A DNA stretch of 16,480 nucleotides from Phycisphaerae bacterium (GTDB lineage: Bacteria > Planctomycetota > Phycisphaerae > Sedimentisphaerales > SG8-4), in contig JAUWLI010000024.1 in the NCBI GenBank assembly GCA_030613765.1, positions 1 through 16,480 on the forward strand, read 5' to 3'. The notes below the pieces were generated by a model. It was not told the DNA's origin, searched no databases, and was given only the letters and a program-made list of their open reading frames with translations. Below, piece after piece: positions 7,710 to 14,979 of this stretch; position 1 is the stretch's first letter, and every line of letters starts with the position of its first letter. The position numbers and the translations under genes are program-made.

Positions 7710-8660
7710 ATGAAAAAGCTGCTATTGGTAATAGTTGCGAGTGTTTTGGTCGTAGGAGGGCCTGTTCTGGCCGGTCCTTTGGTTATTGAGCAGGTTAGCG
7801 GTAGTGCAAGCTGGGTGGTTCACGCCAACCAGCAGCAGTTCAAGAAAACACAGATAGGTCAGCTTATAAGAACAGAGATGGTCAATCTGGGGATTGAAGA
7901 GAATCTGTCAAATTTTGCCCAGATTTTTTCTTTCCATCCGCTCGACGATGTCCGGGATGTCACGCTTTACGGCACCGGCAAAGACCGCGAAAAGGCTGTA
8001 GTGCTGGTTGATGGATTCTTCGATAAAGAAAGAATTTTGACCCTTTTACGCATGAATCCTGAATATAAAGATATTAAGTATGGCAACATAGTGCTGCATC
8101 AATGGATTGATGAGAATCAGAAGGACCCTAATGAGTTGATGTACGGGTGCTTTTACCGAGATGATCTCATCGTCATGGGAGCGGGACTGGAAGCAGTAAA
8201 ACTCGCAGTGGATGTCTTAAATGGTTCGGCAAAGAACGCAGCCGGTGGTGGTATTTTTAACCAAACCGCACTGGATGCAAAAGGGGCCTTTTTCCAGGCA
8301 GTAGGAACACGTGTCGGTGAAATGCTGGGGCAGGGCCCGGATGCGGCAGCATTTCGGCAAACGGACCAGCTTGGTCTGGCCATTGGCGAAGTTGACGGTA
8401 AATTCTATATCGAATTGAGCTTGACAGCAAAGTCAGAGGAAACGGCCCAGGCAATAACCCAGATGCTGGAGGGCATTCTCGCATTTGTATCGCTGCCCAA
8501 TGAAGAGCAGCCAAACCTGGCCGAACTGGCCAAAAAGGTAAAAGTGTCCTGCGAACAAAATAAGGTTCAGGTCCATTTTGAGTCGGCACCTGAAGTGGTT
8601 GTTCAGTTTCTAAAAGAAGAATGGCAAAAGAACCAACAAAAGGAAAGCAAAACACAGTAG
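7710..8660 (+). CDS. Exported protein of unknown function, first gene of the ECF sigma operon
   Basis: 316 aa. Signal peptide at 1-21 (KKLLLVIVASVLVVGGPVLA, cleavage before GPL). The mature part begins with SASWVVHANQQQFKKTQIG (about 32-50). It continues with DDVRDVTLYGTGKDREKAVV and a FYRDDLIVMGAGLEAVKLAVDVL stretch (about 150-172). I recognise no named domain or catalytic motif. The overall pattern, an opening statement of WVVH-type then paired alpha/beta halves, is of a kind seen in unnamed planctomycete exported proteins. ATG 7710 has AAGGAG 8 nt upstream. Its last 40 nt overlap the start of the sigma gene, so expression of the two is probably coupled. By context it could be the envelope sensor or a target of the sigma/anti-sigma pair; that is inference. 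Confidence 0.7.
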   Translation: MKKLLLVIVASVLVVGGPVLAGPLVIEQVSGSASWVVHANQQQFKKTQIGQLIRTEMVNLGIEENLSNFAQIFSFHPLDDVRDVTLYGTGKDREKAVVLVDGFFDKERILTLLRMNPEYKDIKYGNIVLHQWIDENQKDPNELMYGCFYRDDLIVMGAGLEAVKLAVDVLNGSAKNAAGGGIFNQTALDAKGAFFQAVGTRVGEMLGQGPDAAAFRQTDQLGLAIGEVDGKFYIELSLTAKSEETAQAITQMLEGILAFVSLPNEEQPNLAELAKKVKVSCEQNKVQVHFESAPEVVVQFLKEEWQKNQQKESKTQ

Positions 8661-9289
8661 GAAAAGATTCTCTACCTCAACGCCAAACCCTGCGGGCTCT
8701 CAGCGCCGAAGAATTGGCTCGGAGGTCACAGCAGGGCTGCCGGGAATCCTTTGCAGAACTGGTCGAACGTTTTGGAATCAGGCTGTTCAAGTTCCTGCGC
8801 TATAAAACCAACAATCTCCAGGATGCCGAAGACCTTGTTCAGGAATCGTTTGTCAGGGCCTACGAGAACATTCAGCGGTACCGAAGCTCATGGAAATTCT
8901 CGACATGGCTTTTTACAATAGCTGCGCGCTTGGCATACAGCCACTTCAGAAGGTCACGCTCTTTTCAGAAAGTTGGCTACATTGAGTCCTCCGATCCGGA
9001 ACCGGGGCAGATGGTTGTAGACAAGGAGACCCGGCAGAGCCTGTGGGCATTGGCCAGGTGCCTGTCCATGAATCAGTACCAGGCGCTCTGGTTGAAATAT
9101 GGACAGGATATGTCGATAAAAGAAATCGCGATGGTTTTAAGAAAATCGCAGGTCAATGTGAAGGTGCTTTTGTACAGGGCCAGGATAAATCTGGCAAAAA
9201 GATTACAGAATGCGGATGTAGAAAACGAAGTGCAGGTCAATACGTCCTCTAAAGAAATATTATCTTTTATGAAAGTTGAAGGTGCATAA
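8621..9289 (+). CDS. ECF-type RNA polymerase sigma factor
   Basis: 222 aa. Sigma region 2 spans about 44-112: FAELVERFGIRLFKFLR, the polymerase-binding DAEDLVQESFVRAYENIQRY at 68-87, and WKFSTWLFTIAARLAYSHFRR at 91-111, the -10 recognition part. Region 4 spans about 138-195: ALWLKYGQDMSIKEIAMVLR, then KSQVNVKVLLYRARINLAKRL, a helix-turn-helix that reads the -35. No region 1 or 3, as usual for ECF factors. An N-terminal extension of about 30 residues and a C-terminal tail of about 25 residues lie outside these domains. The ATG at 8621 sits inside the upstream gene with only AGAAG before it, pointing to translational coupling. The stop TAA shares its last A with the ATG of the anti-sigma gene. 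Confidence 0.93.
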   Translation: MAKEPTKGKQNTVGKDSLPQRQTLRALSAEELARRSQQGCRESFAELVERFGIRLFKFLRYKTNNLQDAEDLVQESFVRAYENIQRYRSSWKFSTWLFTIAARLAYSHFRRSRSFQKVGYIESSDPEPGQMVVDKETRQSLWALARCLSMNQYQALWLKYGQDMSIKEIAMVLRKSQVNVKVLLYRARINLAKRLQNADVENEVQVNTSSKEILSFMKVEGA

Positions 9290-9852
9290 TGGTCTGTTGG
9301 TTGTTTAGAATGATGATTTCCCACACGGCCGATAAGGATAACCAGCCGTCAGGTATAATGCAGGAGCATATGTGTAACTGTACCGATTGCAGGGAATTTT
9401 ACAAGACATGTCAATCATTGGGCGAACGTTTAACACGTGAGGCCTTAATCTCAAACTCAAGGACTTCGAGCCGGCTCAACGATCACATTCTAAACGCTAT
9501 ACCCACCCGACGGACGGAAACACAAAAAGTGGGAATGAAATTGTGGATTGCTGCGGCAGCTGCATGTCTGGCTTTGATTGTTCTGGCTGGGGCTTCTTTG
9601 ATGGTTATGAAGCCCAATGGTCAAAACAATATTCAACCCAACCCGGCACAAATGACTGTTGCGATTCAGGAACTTCGGACTGTTTACAGGCAGGTAGGCC
9701 AGGACCTGCCAATTGCATGGCCCCGGGTGATTGAAGAACCTTTGGCAAATGAGTTTGAGAACCTCGCGAACGACACCGAGTCTGCAGTGCGATTCCTGGT
9801 GGCATGTGTAGCCGTGGACATAGCTGATGTCGAAGGTGGATCATTAAACTAA
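9289..9852 (+). CDS. Membrane-anchored zinc-finger anti-sigma factor
   Basis: 187 aa. The H27-x3-C31-x2-C34 motif (EHMCNCTDC) is the zinc-binding signature of ZAS anti-sigma domains, which in the cytoplasm hold the cognate ECF sigma inactive. One transmembrane helix lies at about 84-107 (LWIAAAAACLALIVLAGASLMVM). About 80 residues follow on the outer side, rich in Gln, Asn and Glu and without a recognised domain; these could sense an envelope signal. The gene overlaps the sigma stop by one base (TAATG), which fits stoichiometric co-expression. There is no clear ribosome site; reinitiation is likely. Alternative starts a few codons downstream (M8, M9) cannot be excluded. The assignment rests on motif, topology and operon position. 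Confidence 0.85.
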   Translation: MVCWLFRMMISHTADKDNQPSGIMQEHMCNCTDCREFYKTCQSLGERLTREALISNSRTSSRLNDHILNAIPTRRTETQKVGMKLWIAAAAACLALIVLAGASLMVMKPNGQNNIQPNPAQMTVAIQELRTVYRQVGQDLPIAWPRVIEEPLANEFENLANDTESAVRFLVACVAVDIADVEGGSLN

Positions 9853-9861
9853 ACCGCTAAA

Positions 9862-9904
9862 GTGCAGTCAGCAATTATTAGAAATTGTTATTGAAGTATC
9901 CCGG
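9862..9904. repeat. Left copy of a 43-bp direct repeat (pairs with 11812-11854)
   Basis: Aligned without gaps at an offset of 1950 bp to 11812-11854, 38 of 43 positions match: 6 matches, 3 mismatches, then 34 positions with 2 mismatches. On the minus strand it would read PGYFNNNF and a stop, against PEYFNNNF and a stop at the end of the ymdB gene. Here the same frame has a stop (TAA) seven codons upstream, so this copy is not a gene end but a remnant or repeat element. Confidence 0.75.
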
Positions 9905-9940
9905 AGCTGGCGCGGATTTTTAGAATTGGGCTTGACGGGA

Positions 9941-9986
9941 AAAGAAAAAAGGCTGCAAGGAGTAAAATTGCAGTCCTTGATGCAGC
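9941..9986 (-). terminator. Intrinsic terminator of the RCC1-repeat gene
   Basis: On the minus strand GCTGC (9982-9986), a 3-nt bulge, AAGGA (9974-9978 as TCCTT on plus), a 12-nt loop, then TCCTT (9957-9961) and GCAGC (9952-9956), directly followed by C and six T with four more T after one C (9941-9950). It lies about 65 bp past the RCC1 stop codon. The T-run is on the minus side only, so it serves the RCC1 gene and not the anti-sigma operon. Confidence 0.75.
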
Positions 9987-10051
9987 AGAATTGAGTGCAA
10001 TTAAACAATCCTATGCAGTCTTACAATTACTTACGCCTCATGCCACTTTGT

Positions 10052-11317
10052 TTAACGAAGCCAATCCCTTACGAGTAAAGCAAGGTCAGTCATATTTACA
10101 TTGCGGTCTAAATTCAGGTCACCTAACTCCTTGCTATCTAACCGCTCCTGCAGACGTTGAAGAATTCGGTTGATGATTATAAGAGTATCAGTTCCTATAA
10201 GCGAATCATTATCCGTGACCGTTAACTCAATAACTTCTTCTGCACGACCTAATGCTCGGGTTTGACAGATAGGCTCCGAGCCTGAATAGATAACCACCTC
10301 ATCAGGGAGCCTCTTCCAGGTATACAGGACAATCTGGCCGTCTAAATCAATGGAATTGCTGCCGTCCAGGGTTATCTGCTCATTGGCACTTGCAACTATA
10401 TCATTGCCTGTATCAGCTATGGGATGTCCAGTTGGTGGCTCCTCGAGCAGTGCAAGACTATGTTTCTTCCCAGCCGCAACAGCAACAAAGTCGTTACCTG
10501 CAGGTACGTCGCACTGGCCTTGGTCGTTGCGGCCCCATGCTACAAGCGAGCCATCTGATCTTAGGGCAAGATTGTGGTAATAGCCCGCCGCAATGGCAAC
10601 AAAGTCATTACCCGCAGGCATGTTACATTGACCGTAGTCATTGCTGCCCCAGGCTGCCAGTGAACTATCAGGATTAAGAGCAAGACTGTGGTCGTGGCCT
10701 GCGGCAATCGCCACAAAGTCGTTAGGATCAGGGATGTTGCACTGTCCATAGTTATTCAAGCCGCACACCGACATCGAACCGTTCGCCCTAAGAGCCAGAC
10801 TGTGAAAGAAACCAGCCGCAATGGCAACAAAGTCATTACCATCAGGTACGTTGCATTGGTCGTAGTGGTTGTACCCCCACGCGACAAGAGAACCATCGGA
10901 TTTAAGAGCAAGACAATGGCGACCGCCAGCGGCAATCTTAACAAAGTCATTACCTATCGGCACGTCGCACTCGCCGTGTACATTGTAGCCCCAAGCTATG
11001 AGTGAATCATCAGATTTAAGAGCCAGACTGTGGTCGTGTCCAGCCGCTATGGCAACAAAGTCATTACCATCAGGCACCTCGCACTGGCCGTAGTAGTTGT
11101 ACCCCCACGCAACAAGGGAACCGTCTGACTTAAGAGCGAGGTTGTGTTCCCCGCCAGCCGCAATCGCAACAAAGTCGCTGCCTGAAGGTGCATCGCACTG
11201 CCCATAGTAGTTCCATCCCCAGGCCACAACGCGCCCGGCAAAGGCTGACTCGCAAGACCAGAAGCTAACCAAAAATAACACTATCACCATTAACACAAAC
11301 ATTTTCTTACTTCTCAT
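10052..11317 (-). CDS. Secreted RCC1-like seven-repeat protein with PKD-like and dockerin-like tail
   Basis: 421 aa from ATG 11317, which has AAAGGA 7 nt upstream; the in-frame TTG at 11332 is rejected. Signal peptide at 1-27 (hydrophobic FVLMVIVLFLVSF, cleavage after AFA). Seven tandem repeats of 38 aa fill about 31-296, consensus VAWG.N.YGQC.VP.GNDF, VAIAAG..HSLAL and .SDGSL. Seven units suggest one closed seven-bladed propeller, with blades shorter than eukaryotic RCC1 (about 50 aa or more). A PKD-like domain follows (about 298-385: ANEQITLDGSNSIDLDGQIV, IELTVTDND). The end, GDLNLDRNVNMTDLALLVRDW, is a degenerate dockerin half. In repeat 5 the Trp is lost (SVCGLNNYG), and Cys is otherwise kept in each repeat. 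Likely an extracellular binding protein; ligand unknown. The gene has its own promoter and terminator. Confidence 0.88.
   Translation of the reverse strand: MRSKKMFVLMVIVLFLVSFWSCESAFAGRVVAWGWNYYGQCDAPSGSDFVAIAAGGEHNLALKSDGSLVAWGYNYYGQCEVPDGNDFVAIAAGHDHSLALKSDDSLIAWGYNVHGECDVPIGNDFVKIAAGGRHCLALKSDGSLVAWGYNHYDQCNVPDGNDFVAIAAGFFHSLALRANGSMSVCGLNNYGQCNIPDPNDFVAIAAGHDHSLALNPDSSLAAWGSNDYGQCNMPAGNDFVAIAAGYYHNLALRSDGSLVAWGRNDQGQCDVPAGNDFVAVAAGKKHSLALLEEPPTGHPIADTGNDIVASANEQITLDGSNSIDLDGQIVLYTWKRLPDEVVIYSGSEPICQTRALGRAEEVIELTVTDNDSLIGTDTLIIINRILQRLQERLDSKELGDLNLDRNVNMTDLALLVRDWLR
10430..11227 (-). repeat. Seven tandem 114-bp coding repeats
   Basis: The plus-strand phrase ACAAAGTC recurs with an exact 114-bp period (for example 10826, 10940, 11054, 11168), matching the 38-aa protein repeat. 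Nucleotide similarity between neighbouring units is high enough for slippage or recombination to change repeat number. Confidence 0.85.
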
Positions 11318-11811
11318 TTTTTGTCCTTTCAAAAATTTATGATAAATATATTAAGACGCTACAGGCAACGCACCTGTACCCGGGTTGTGTAATTCGTGTC
11401 TGTTTTGCGCACTGGCGGAGCTGAAGCGATTCCCCAAATTGCGCATTTCTTGTGTACTTCGTTTTCCATCCAACGGCCCAGGCAACAAACACAGCACGTT
11501 AAAAAGGAAGAAAATACTAACATCGGAAGGCAAGGTCGGTATGAAATGAATCAGTTTTATATGATGACAAACAAGAATATTATAAGGGCTTTGGGCCTGC
11601 CTTCACTTATTAATCCTAATTTCCTATTTCATTCTAACGAATAAAAGTCGTTTTTGCAAGGAATTATTTTTATTATTTTACAACTCATTACAAAATAGGG
11701 CAAATGAAATGACCTGTCTTGCTGCATTGAGAGTGTAGCTAAATGCGGAAAACATAAAACGGTAGATTCGGGAAAAGCACAAAAATCGAAGCTATACCAA
11801 TCTTTTGTAGG
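11318..11811. other. Non-coding region: long leader of the RCC1 gene plus spacer behind ymdB
   Basis: No convincing gene; the frames at 11396-11644 (plus) and 11629-11958 (minus) have no domain and poor context. If the promoter at 11631-11659 is real, the RCC1 mRNA has a leader of about 300 nt. Two hairpins lie in it: TACAGG/CCTGTA (11360-11365 and 11373-11378, 7-nt loop, about 42 nt before the start codon) and TGCGCA/TGCGCA (11406-11411 and 11440-11445, 28-nt loop). I match them to no known riboswitch. Confidence 0.45.
11631..11659 (-). promoter_or_regulatory. Candidate promoter of the RCC1-repeat gene
   Basis: On the minus strand TTGCAA (11654-11659), 17-bp spacer, TAGAAT (11631-11636). 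It is the best -35/-10 pair between ymdB and the RCC1 gene and would leave a leader of about 300 nt. Confidence 0.45.
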
Positions 11812-11854
11812 GTGCAGGATGCAATTATTAGAAGTTGTTATTGAAGTATTCCGG
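11812..11854. repeat. Right copy of the 43-bp direct repeat, overlapping the end of ymdB
   Basis: Pairs with 9862-9904 (38/43 identical, same orientation). This copy encodes the last residues of the YmdB-like protein (PEYFNNNF) plus its stop and about 16 bp beyond. The two copies bracket the RCC1 transcription unit. Confidence 0.75.
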
Positions 11855-12679
11855 CCTGCCGTCGTCACTGTCATAATTTGTGGAATCTTCGCCATCGGCG
11901 CCAATTGTAATTCGCCTGATACGTTCAGCCTTTTTCGTGTTGCTGTCAACGGTAACAAGGATTGAATTAATTTTCACATTGCCGGTCGCTATCTCAAACG
12001 GAAAAGGCATCTGTGTTCTAAAAGACTTCAAGACGCTTTCAACCCCCCGCCCGAGTACCGAATCGTGTGCACCTGTCATACCAATATCAGTAATATAGGC
12101 AGTGCCCTTAGGCATGATTCTTTCGTCAGCGGTTACAACGTGCGTATGAGTGCCGAAACATAAGCTAACGCGACCGTCAAGATGATAGCCCATCGCGATC
12201 TTTTCGCTGGTTGCTTCGGCGTGGAATTCAACGATTATGATATCGGCCTTTTGCTTCAGTTGAGGTAATATTCTATCAATAGTATTGTACGGACAGTCAG
12301 CCGGCTTCATAAAGAGCCGGCCTATCAATACAACAACTGCTACAGTTGGTCCTTTACTGGTTTTGTAAATTCCAAAACCACTGCCGGCCGCCGGCTCGGA
12401 ATAATTTGCAGGACGCGCGATATTATCTGATGTCTCCAGCGTTTTGATTATATCTCTTTTGCGGTAAGTATGGTCACCTAATGTAACCATGTGCACGCCA
12501 TAACGAAGCAATTTGTTGTAGATTTGGGGTGTTAGGCCCGAGCCGCCCGCGGCGTTTTCTGCGTTGACTATCACGCAATCGATATCCAACTCTCTAACCA
12601 GTGACTTTATCTTGTCGGCTATGATTCGTCTGCCGGGACGTCCCACTATGTCACCAACACAAAGTATATTCAGCTTCAT
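11828..12679 (-). CDS. ymdB: YmdB-family metallophosphoesterase (TIGR00282)
   Basis: 283 aa, cytoplasmic. The family, studied as Bacillus YmdB, is a 2',3'-cyclic nucleotide phosphodiesterase affecting biofilm and motility decisions, usually encoded next to RNase Y. Metal-site motifs are present: GDIVGRPGR with D10, NAENAAGG with E41 and N42, EFHAEATSEK with H153, and GTHTHVVTAD with H178 and H180; DIGMTG follows at 198-203. The usual metal-binding Asn in the GNH motif is Asp here (GDHTYRK, D69), which may be lineage-typical. The protein exceeds the usual length of about 260-265 aa by an acidic tail ending PEYFNNNF, whose DNA belongs to the direct repeat. ATG 12679 lies 19 nt behind the rny stop with a weak GGAT ribosome site, so the two genes are co-transcribed. 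Confidence 0.9.
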   Translation of the reverse strand: MKLNILCVGDIVGRPGRRIIADKIKSLVRELDIDCVIVNAENAAGGSGLTPQIYNKLLRYGVHMVTLGDHTYRKRDIIKTLETSDNIARPANYSEPAAGSGFGIYKTSKGPTVAVVVLIGRLFMKPADCPYNTIDRILPQLKQKADIIIVEFHAEATSEKIAMGYHLDGRVSLCFGTHTHVVTADERIMPKGTAYITDIGMTGAHDSVLGRGVESVLKSFRTQMPFPFEIATGNVKINSILVTVDSNTKKAERIRRITIGADGEDSTNYDSDDGRPEYFNNNF

Positions 12680-12698
12680 AAATTACATCCACTATTTG

Positions 12699-14285
12699 TT
12701 ACTTGGCGTACTCTATACAACGAACCTCACGCAGAAGAGTAACCTGGATTTCTCCGGGATAGGTCATCTCACCTTCGATCTTGGTGGCAATATCACGGGC
12801 AATTTTCATTGCAGATTCATCACTGACTTTCTCTGCATCGACAATAACGCGTATTTCCCGACCGGCCTGAATTGCATATGCATTTTCAACTCCCTTGAAG
12901 CCACTGGCTATATCTTCCAGCTTCTCCAAACGTTTGATATATCTTTCCAGAGTTTCTCTTCTGGCACCGGGACGGGAAGCGCTAATTGCGTCAGCAGCGG
13001 CAACCAGAGGAGTATAGGGATTGTCCGCCGGAATATCGCCATGATGTCCTTCTACCGCATTTAGAACGATTGGAGACTCGTTAAAACGCTTGAGATAATT
13101 TTTGCCTATAACCGGGTGACTGCCTTCAACCTCATGGTCAATAGCTTTGCCGATGTCGTGCAACAGTCCCGCACGCCTTGCTATTGAGCCGTCAAGGCCA
13201 AGCTCATCGGCCATAACCTGTGACAGATAAGAAACTTCAACACTATGGCGAAGCACATTTTGTCCATAACTTGTCCTGAAGCTCAAAGCACCAATTAAAC
13301 TGAGCACTTTATTGCTCAATCCTCTTACGTGAGTCTCGACAGAAGCGTCTTTGCCAATCTGTAACAATTTATTGTTGACTTCTTTTTTGGTCTGGGCAAC
13401 GAGTTCCTCGATGCGGGATGGATGTATTCGTCCGTCTTGAATCAGACGTTCCATCGAAAGGCGGGCAACTTCACGCCTGACAGGATCGAAGCCGCTTACT
13501 ACGATCATTCCGGGAGTGTCATCGACGATGACATCAACGCCAGTAGCTTTTTCAAATGCCCGAATATTGCGACCTTCTCTACCGATAACTCGGCCCTTCA
13601 TATCGTCATTCGGAATATCGACGGTTGATACAGATACTTCGCACGTCTGTTCAGCGGCATAGCGCTGAATCGCAGTGCTGATAACTTCTCGGCATTTTTC
13701 AATAGAAGTCTCGTTACATTCTTCGAGCTTACGTTGAATCAATGCTGACATCTCATGCTCACACTCATCTTCGAGACGTTTTAAGAGCAGCTCTTTCGCC
13801 GCTTCGATGTCCATTGCCGTGATCTTGAGAAGTTGGTTTTTCTGCTGTGTCATCAAAACCGATATCTGCTTTTCCTTGATGTTTATATTGTGTACTCTCT
13901 TCTCGGCCTCTTTTTCCTGCTGTTTGAGTTTCTTCTCACGCTGCTGGAGCTGTTCGGCCTGACGATCGAGGATATCATCACGCTTGCTCAATCTCATTTC
14001 GGTCTCGTTCAATTTGGAACGCATTTTGTTGGACTCGGATGCGAATTGCTCTTTTTTCTTGATCGTTTCCGCAGCGGCATCTATCTGGGCCGACTTGATT
14101 ATGTTCTCTGCTTCTCTTTTGGCACCTTCAACCTGCCGCTCAAGGTCCTGCTCGAAAGTTTTGGACCTGGCCCTGGAAACCATCTGGAACACTATAGCAG
14201 CTAGGCTTATTCCCAGAACAAAGGTAACTATCGATATTAAAACAGCGGGCAGCCCTATACTTACGCCCATGACTATGGTATCCAT
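12699..14285 (-). CDS. rny: Ribonuclease Y
   Basis: 528 aa, close to the usual 520. Membrane-anchored endoribonuclease that initiates mRNA decay. N-terminal transmembrane helix at about 14-35 (VLISIVTFVLGISLAAIVF), then a long charged coiled coil to about 215 (Glu, Lys, Gln-rich heptads), a KH RNA-binding domain with GRVIGREGRNIRAFEKATGV at 231-250, and an HD phosphodiesterase domain. The metal ligands are H347 (LRHSVEV), H376-D377 (LLHDIGK) and D432 (AADAISASRPG), with EGHHGD at 412-416; the catalytic set is intact. ATG 14285 follows AAAGG at 9 nt. It is the first gene of the rny-ymdB unit. A terminator-like hairpin ends 36 nt upstream and may attenuate its expression. Confidence 0.96.
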   Translation of the reverse strand: MDTIVMGVSIGLPAVLISIVTFVLGISLAAIVFQMVSRARSKTFEQDLERQVEGAKREAENIIKSAQIDAAAETIKKKEQFASESNKMRSKLNETEMRLSKRDDILDRQAEQLQQREKKLKQQEKEAEKRVHNINIKEKQISVLMTQQKNQLLKITAMDIEAAKELLLKRLEDECEHEMSALIQRKLEECNETSIEKCREVISTAIQRYAAEQTCEVSVSTVDIPNDDMKGRVIGREGRNIRAFEKATGVDVIVDDTPGMIVVSGFDPVRREVARLSMERLIQDGRIHPSRIEELVAQTKKEVNNKLLQIGKDASVETHVRGLSNKVLSLIGALSFRTSYGQNVLRHSVEVSYLSQVMADELGLDGSIARRAGLLHDIGKAIDHEVEGSHPVIGKNYLKRFNESPIVLNAVEGHHGDIPADNPYTPLVAAADAISASRPGARRETLERYIKRLEKLEDIASGFKGVENAYAIQAGREIRVIVDAEKVSDESAMKIARDIATKIEGEMTYPGEIQVTLLREVRCIEYAK

Positions 14286-14320
14286 AATCTCTACCTTTCT
14301 CTCGTAGTTATTAAAGAGTT

Positions 14321-14353
14321 AAAAACACCCGTCAATGAAAACAGATTACGGGT
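14321..14353 (-). terminator. Terminator-like hairpin in the rny leader, with competing stem
   Basis: On the minus strand ACCCGT (14348-14353), a 15-nt loop, ACGGGT (14327-14332), G and five T (14321-14325). The 5' arm is also part of the palindrome CGGGTTAACCCG (14349-14360), so pairing upstream would disrupt the terminator. It either ends an upstream transcript or acts as an attenuator for rny. A TTGACG box (14330-14335, minus) overlaps the 3' arm and could be a -35, but no good -10 follows. Confidence 0.45.
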
Positions 14354-14589
14354 TAACCCGGCAGGAAAGTGCAAAAGAAATGGTTGTGAATTACGAAATC
14401 CGTTTCGCCAGAGCGTACAATCAACTATCCGGGCCCAAAATCCCGGTTCTAATTACGGGCTTCTGAGCATTGAAGTGTGTATATTTCCCAAGCAATATGT
14501 TGATTTTATACTCAATACCAGCATTATCTCGCTGGTAAGCGAATGCTTCATTCAAGCACATTTCGTTTCACTCTAAAATTCACTTTTTA

Positions 14590-14782
14590 GCATCTTTTGG
14601 GGCCGAATCACAAGTAATATCTGCTATATAAAACGGACACTAAAAAGCGTCTTTGCAACTTAACTGCCGTTTGGAAAAAGACTTACAAGCCTTTTCCATC
14701 TTGCGGATCCCTTTACGAAGTAATAAAAACCATCGCCAAGAATACGGGACAATCCGCAATCTCATTCATCATCGGCAAACTT
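14590..14782 (-). ncRNA. Candidate structured RNA upstream of rny
   Basis: Starting about 7 bases past the promoter candidate at 14789-14817, the minus strand forms three successive stems: TTGCGGAT/ATCCGCAA (14759-14701, extended by CCC/GGG with a 3-nt bulge), GGAAAAGGCTT with AGTCTTTTTCC (14698-14674, 3-nt loop), and GACGC/GTGTC (about 14653-14638). It could be a separate small RNA or the first part of a 500-nt rny leader. No known family is recognised and the 3' end is unclear. Confidence 0.25.
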
Positions 14783-14788
14783 TCATAT

Positions 14789-14817
14789 AGGATAGAGAAT
14801 TTTTCGCGGCTCGTCAA
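14789..14817 (-). promoter_or_regulatory. Candidate promoter upstream of the rny leader
   Basis: On the minus strand TTGACG (14812-14817), 17-bp spacer, TATCCT (14789-14794); start expected near 14782. No coding region follows until rny, about 500 nt downstream. Confidence 0.35.
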
Positions 14818-14979
14818 GAAAAAAATCAAACAAATCTGCCATTTTTTGATTCCGATAATGCACTATAGTATGGCTGGGTAAAAGGCGGTCATCTGCTCGA
14901 AAAACAAGACTGCAATCATCTTTCCGTCCTTTTATATAGCCCCCAGCCCTGTGCTGTCTGTTTTCCGCCGCCTGCGCCA

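Noticed and set aside
10430..11227. CRISPR-like array from the 114-bp periodicity
   Set aside because: The period is in frame and encodes RCC1-like repeats; there are no distinct repeat and spacer parts.
11318..11332. TTG start at 11332 for the RCC1 protein
   Set aside because: It overlaps the AAAGGA ribosome site that serves the ATG at 11317.
11629..11958. Minus-strand 109-codon frame overlapping the ymdB end
   Set aside because: It is out of frame with ymdB, has no recognised domain, and most of its length is AT-rich intergenic DNA.
14321..14782. 6S RNA upstream of rny
   Set aside because: I looked for the closing stem between the two ends and a large central bubble. The stems seen are local and consecutive, so 6S RNA is not supported by eye; a covariance scan would decide.
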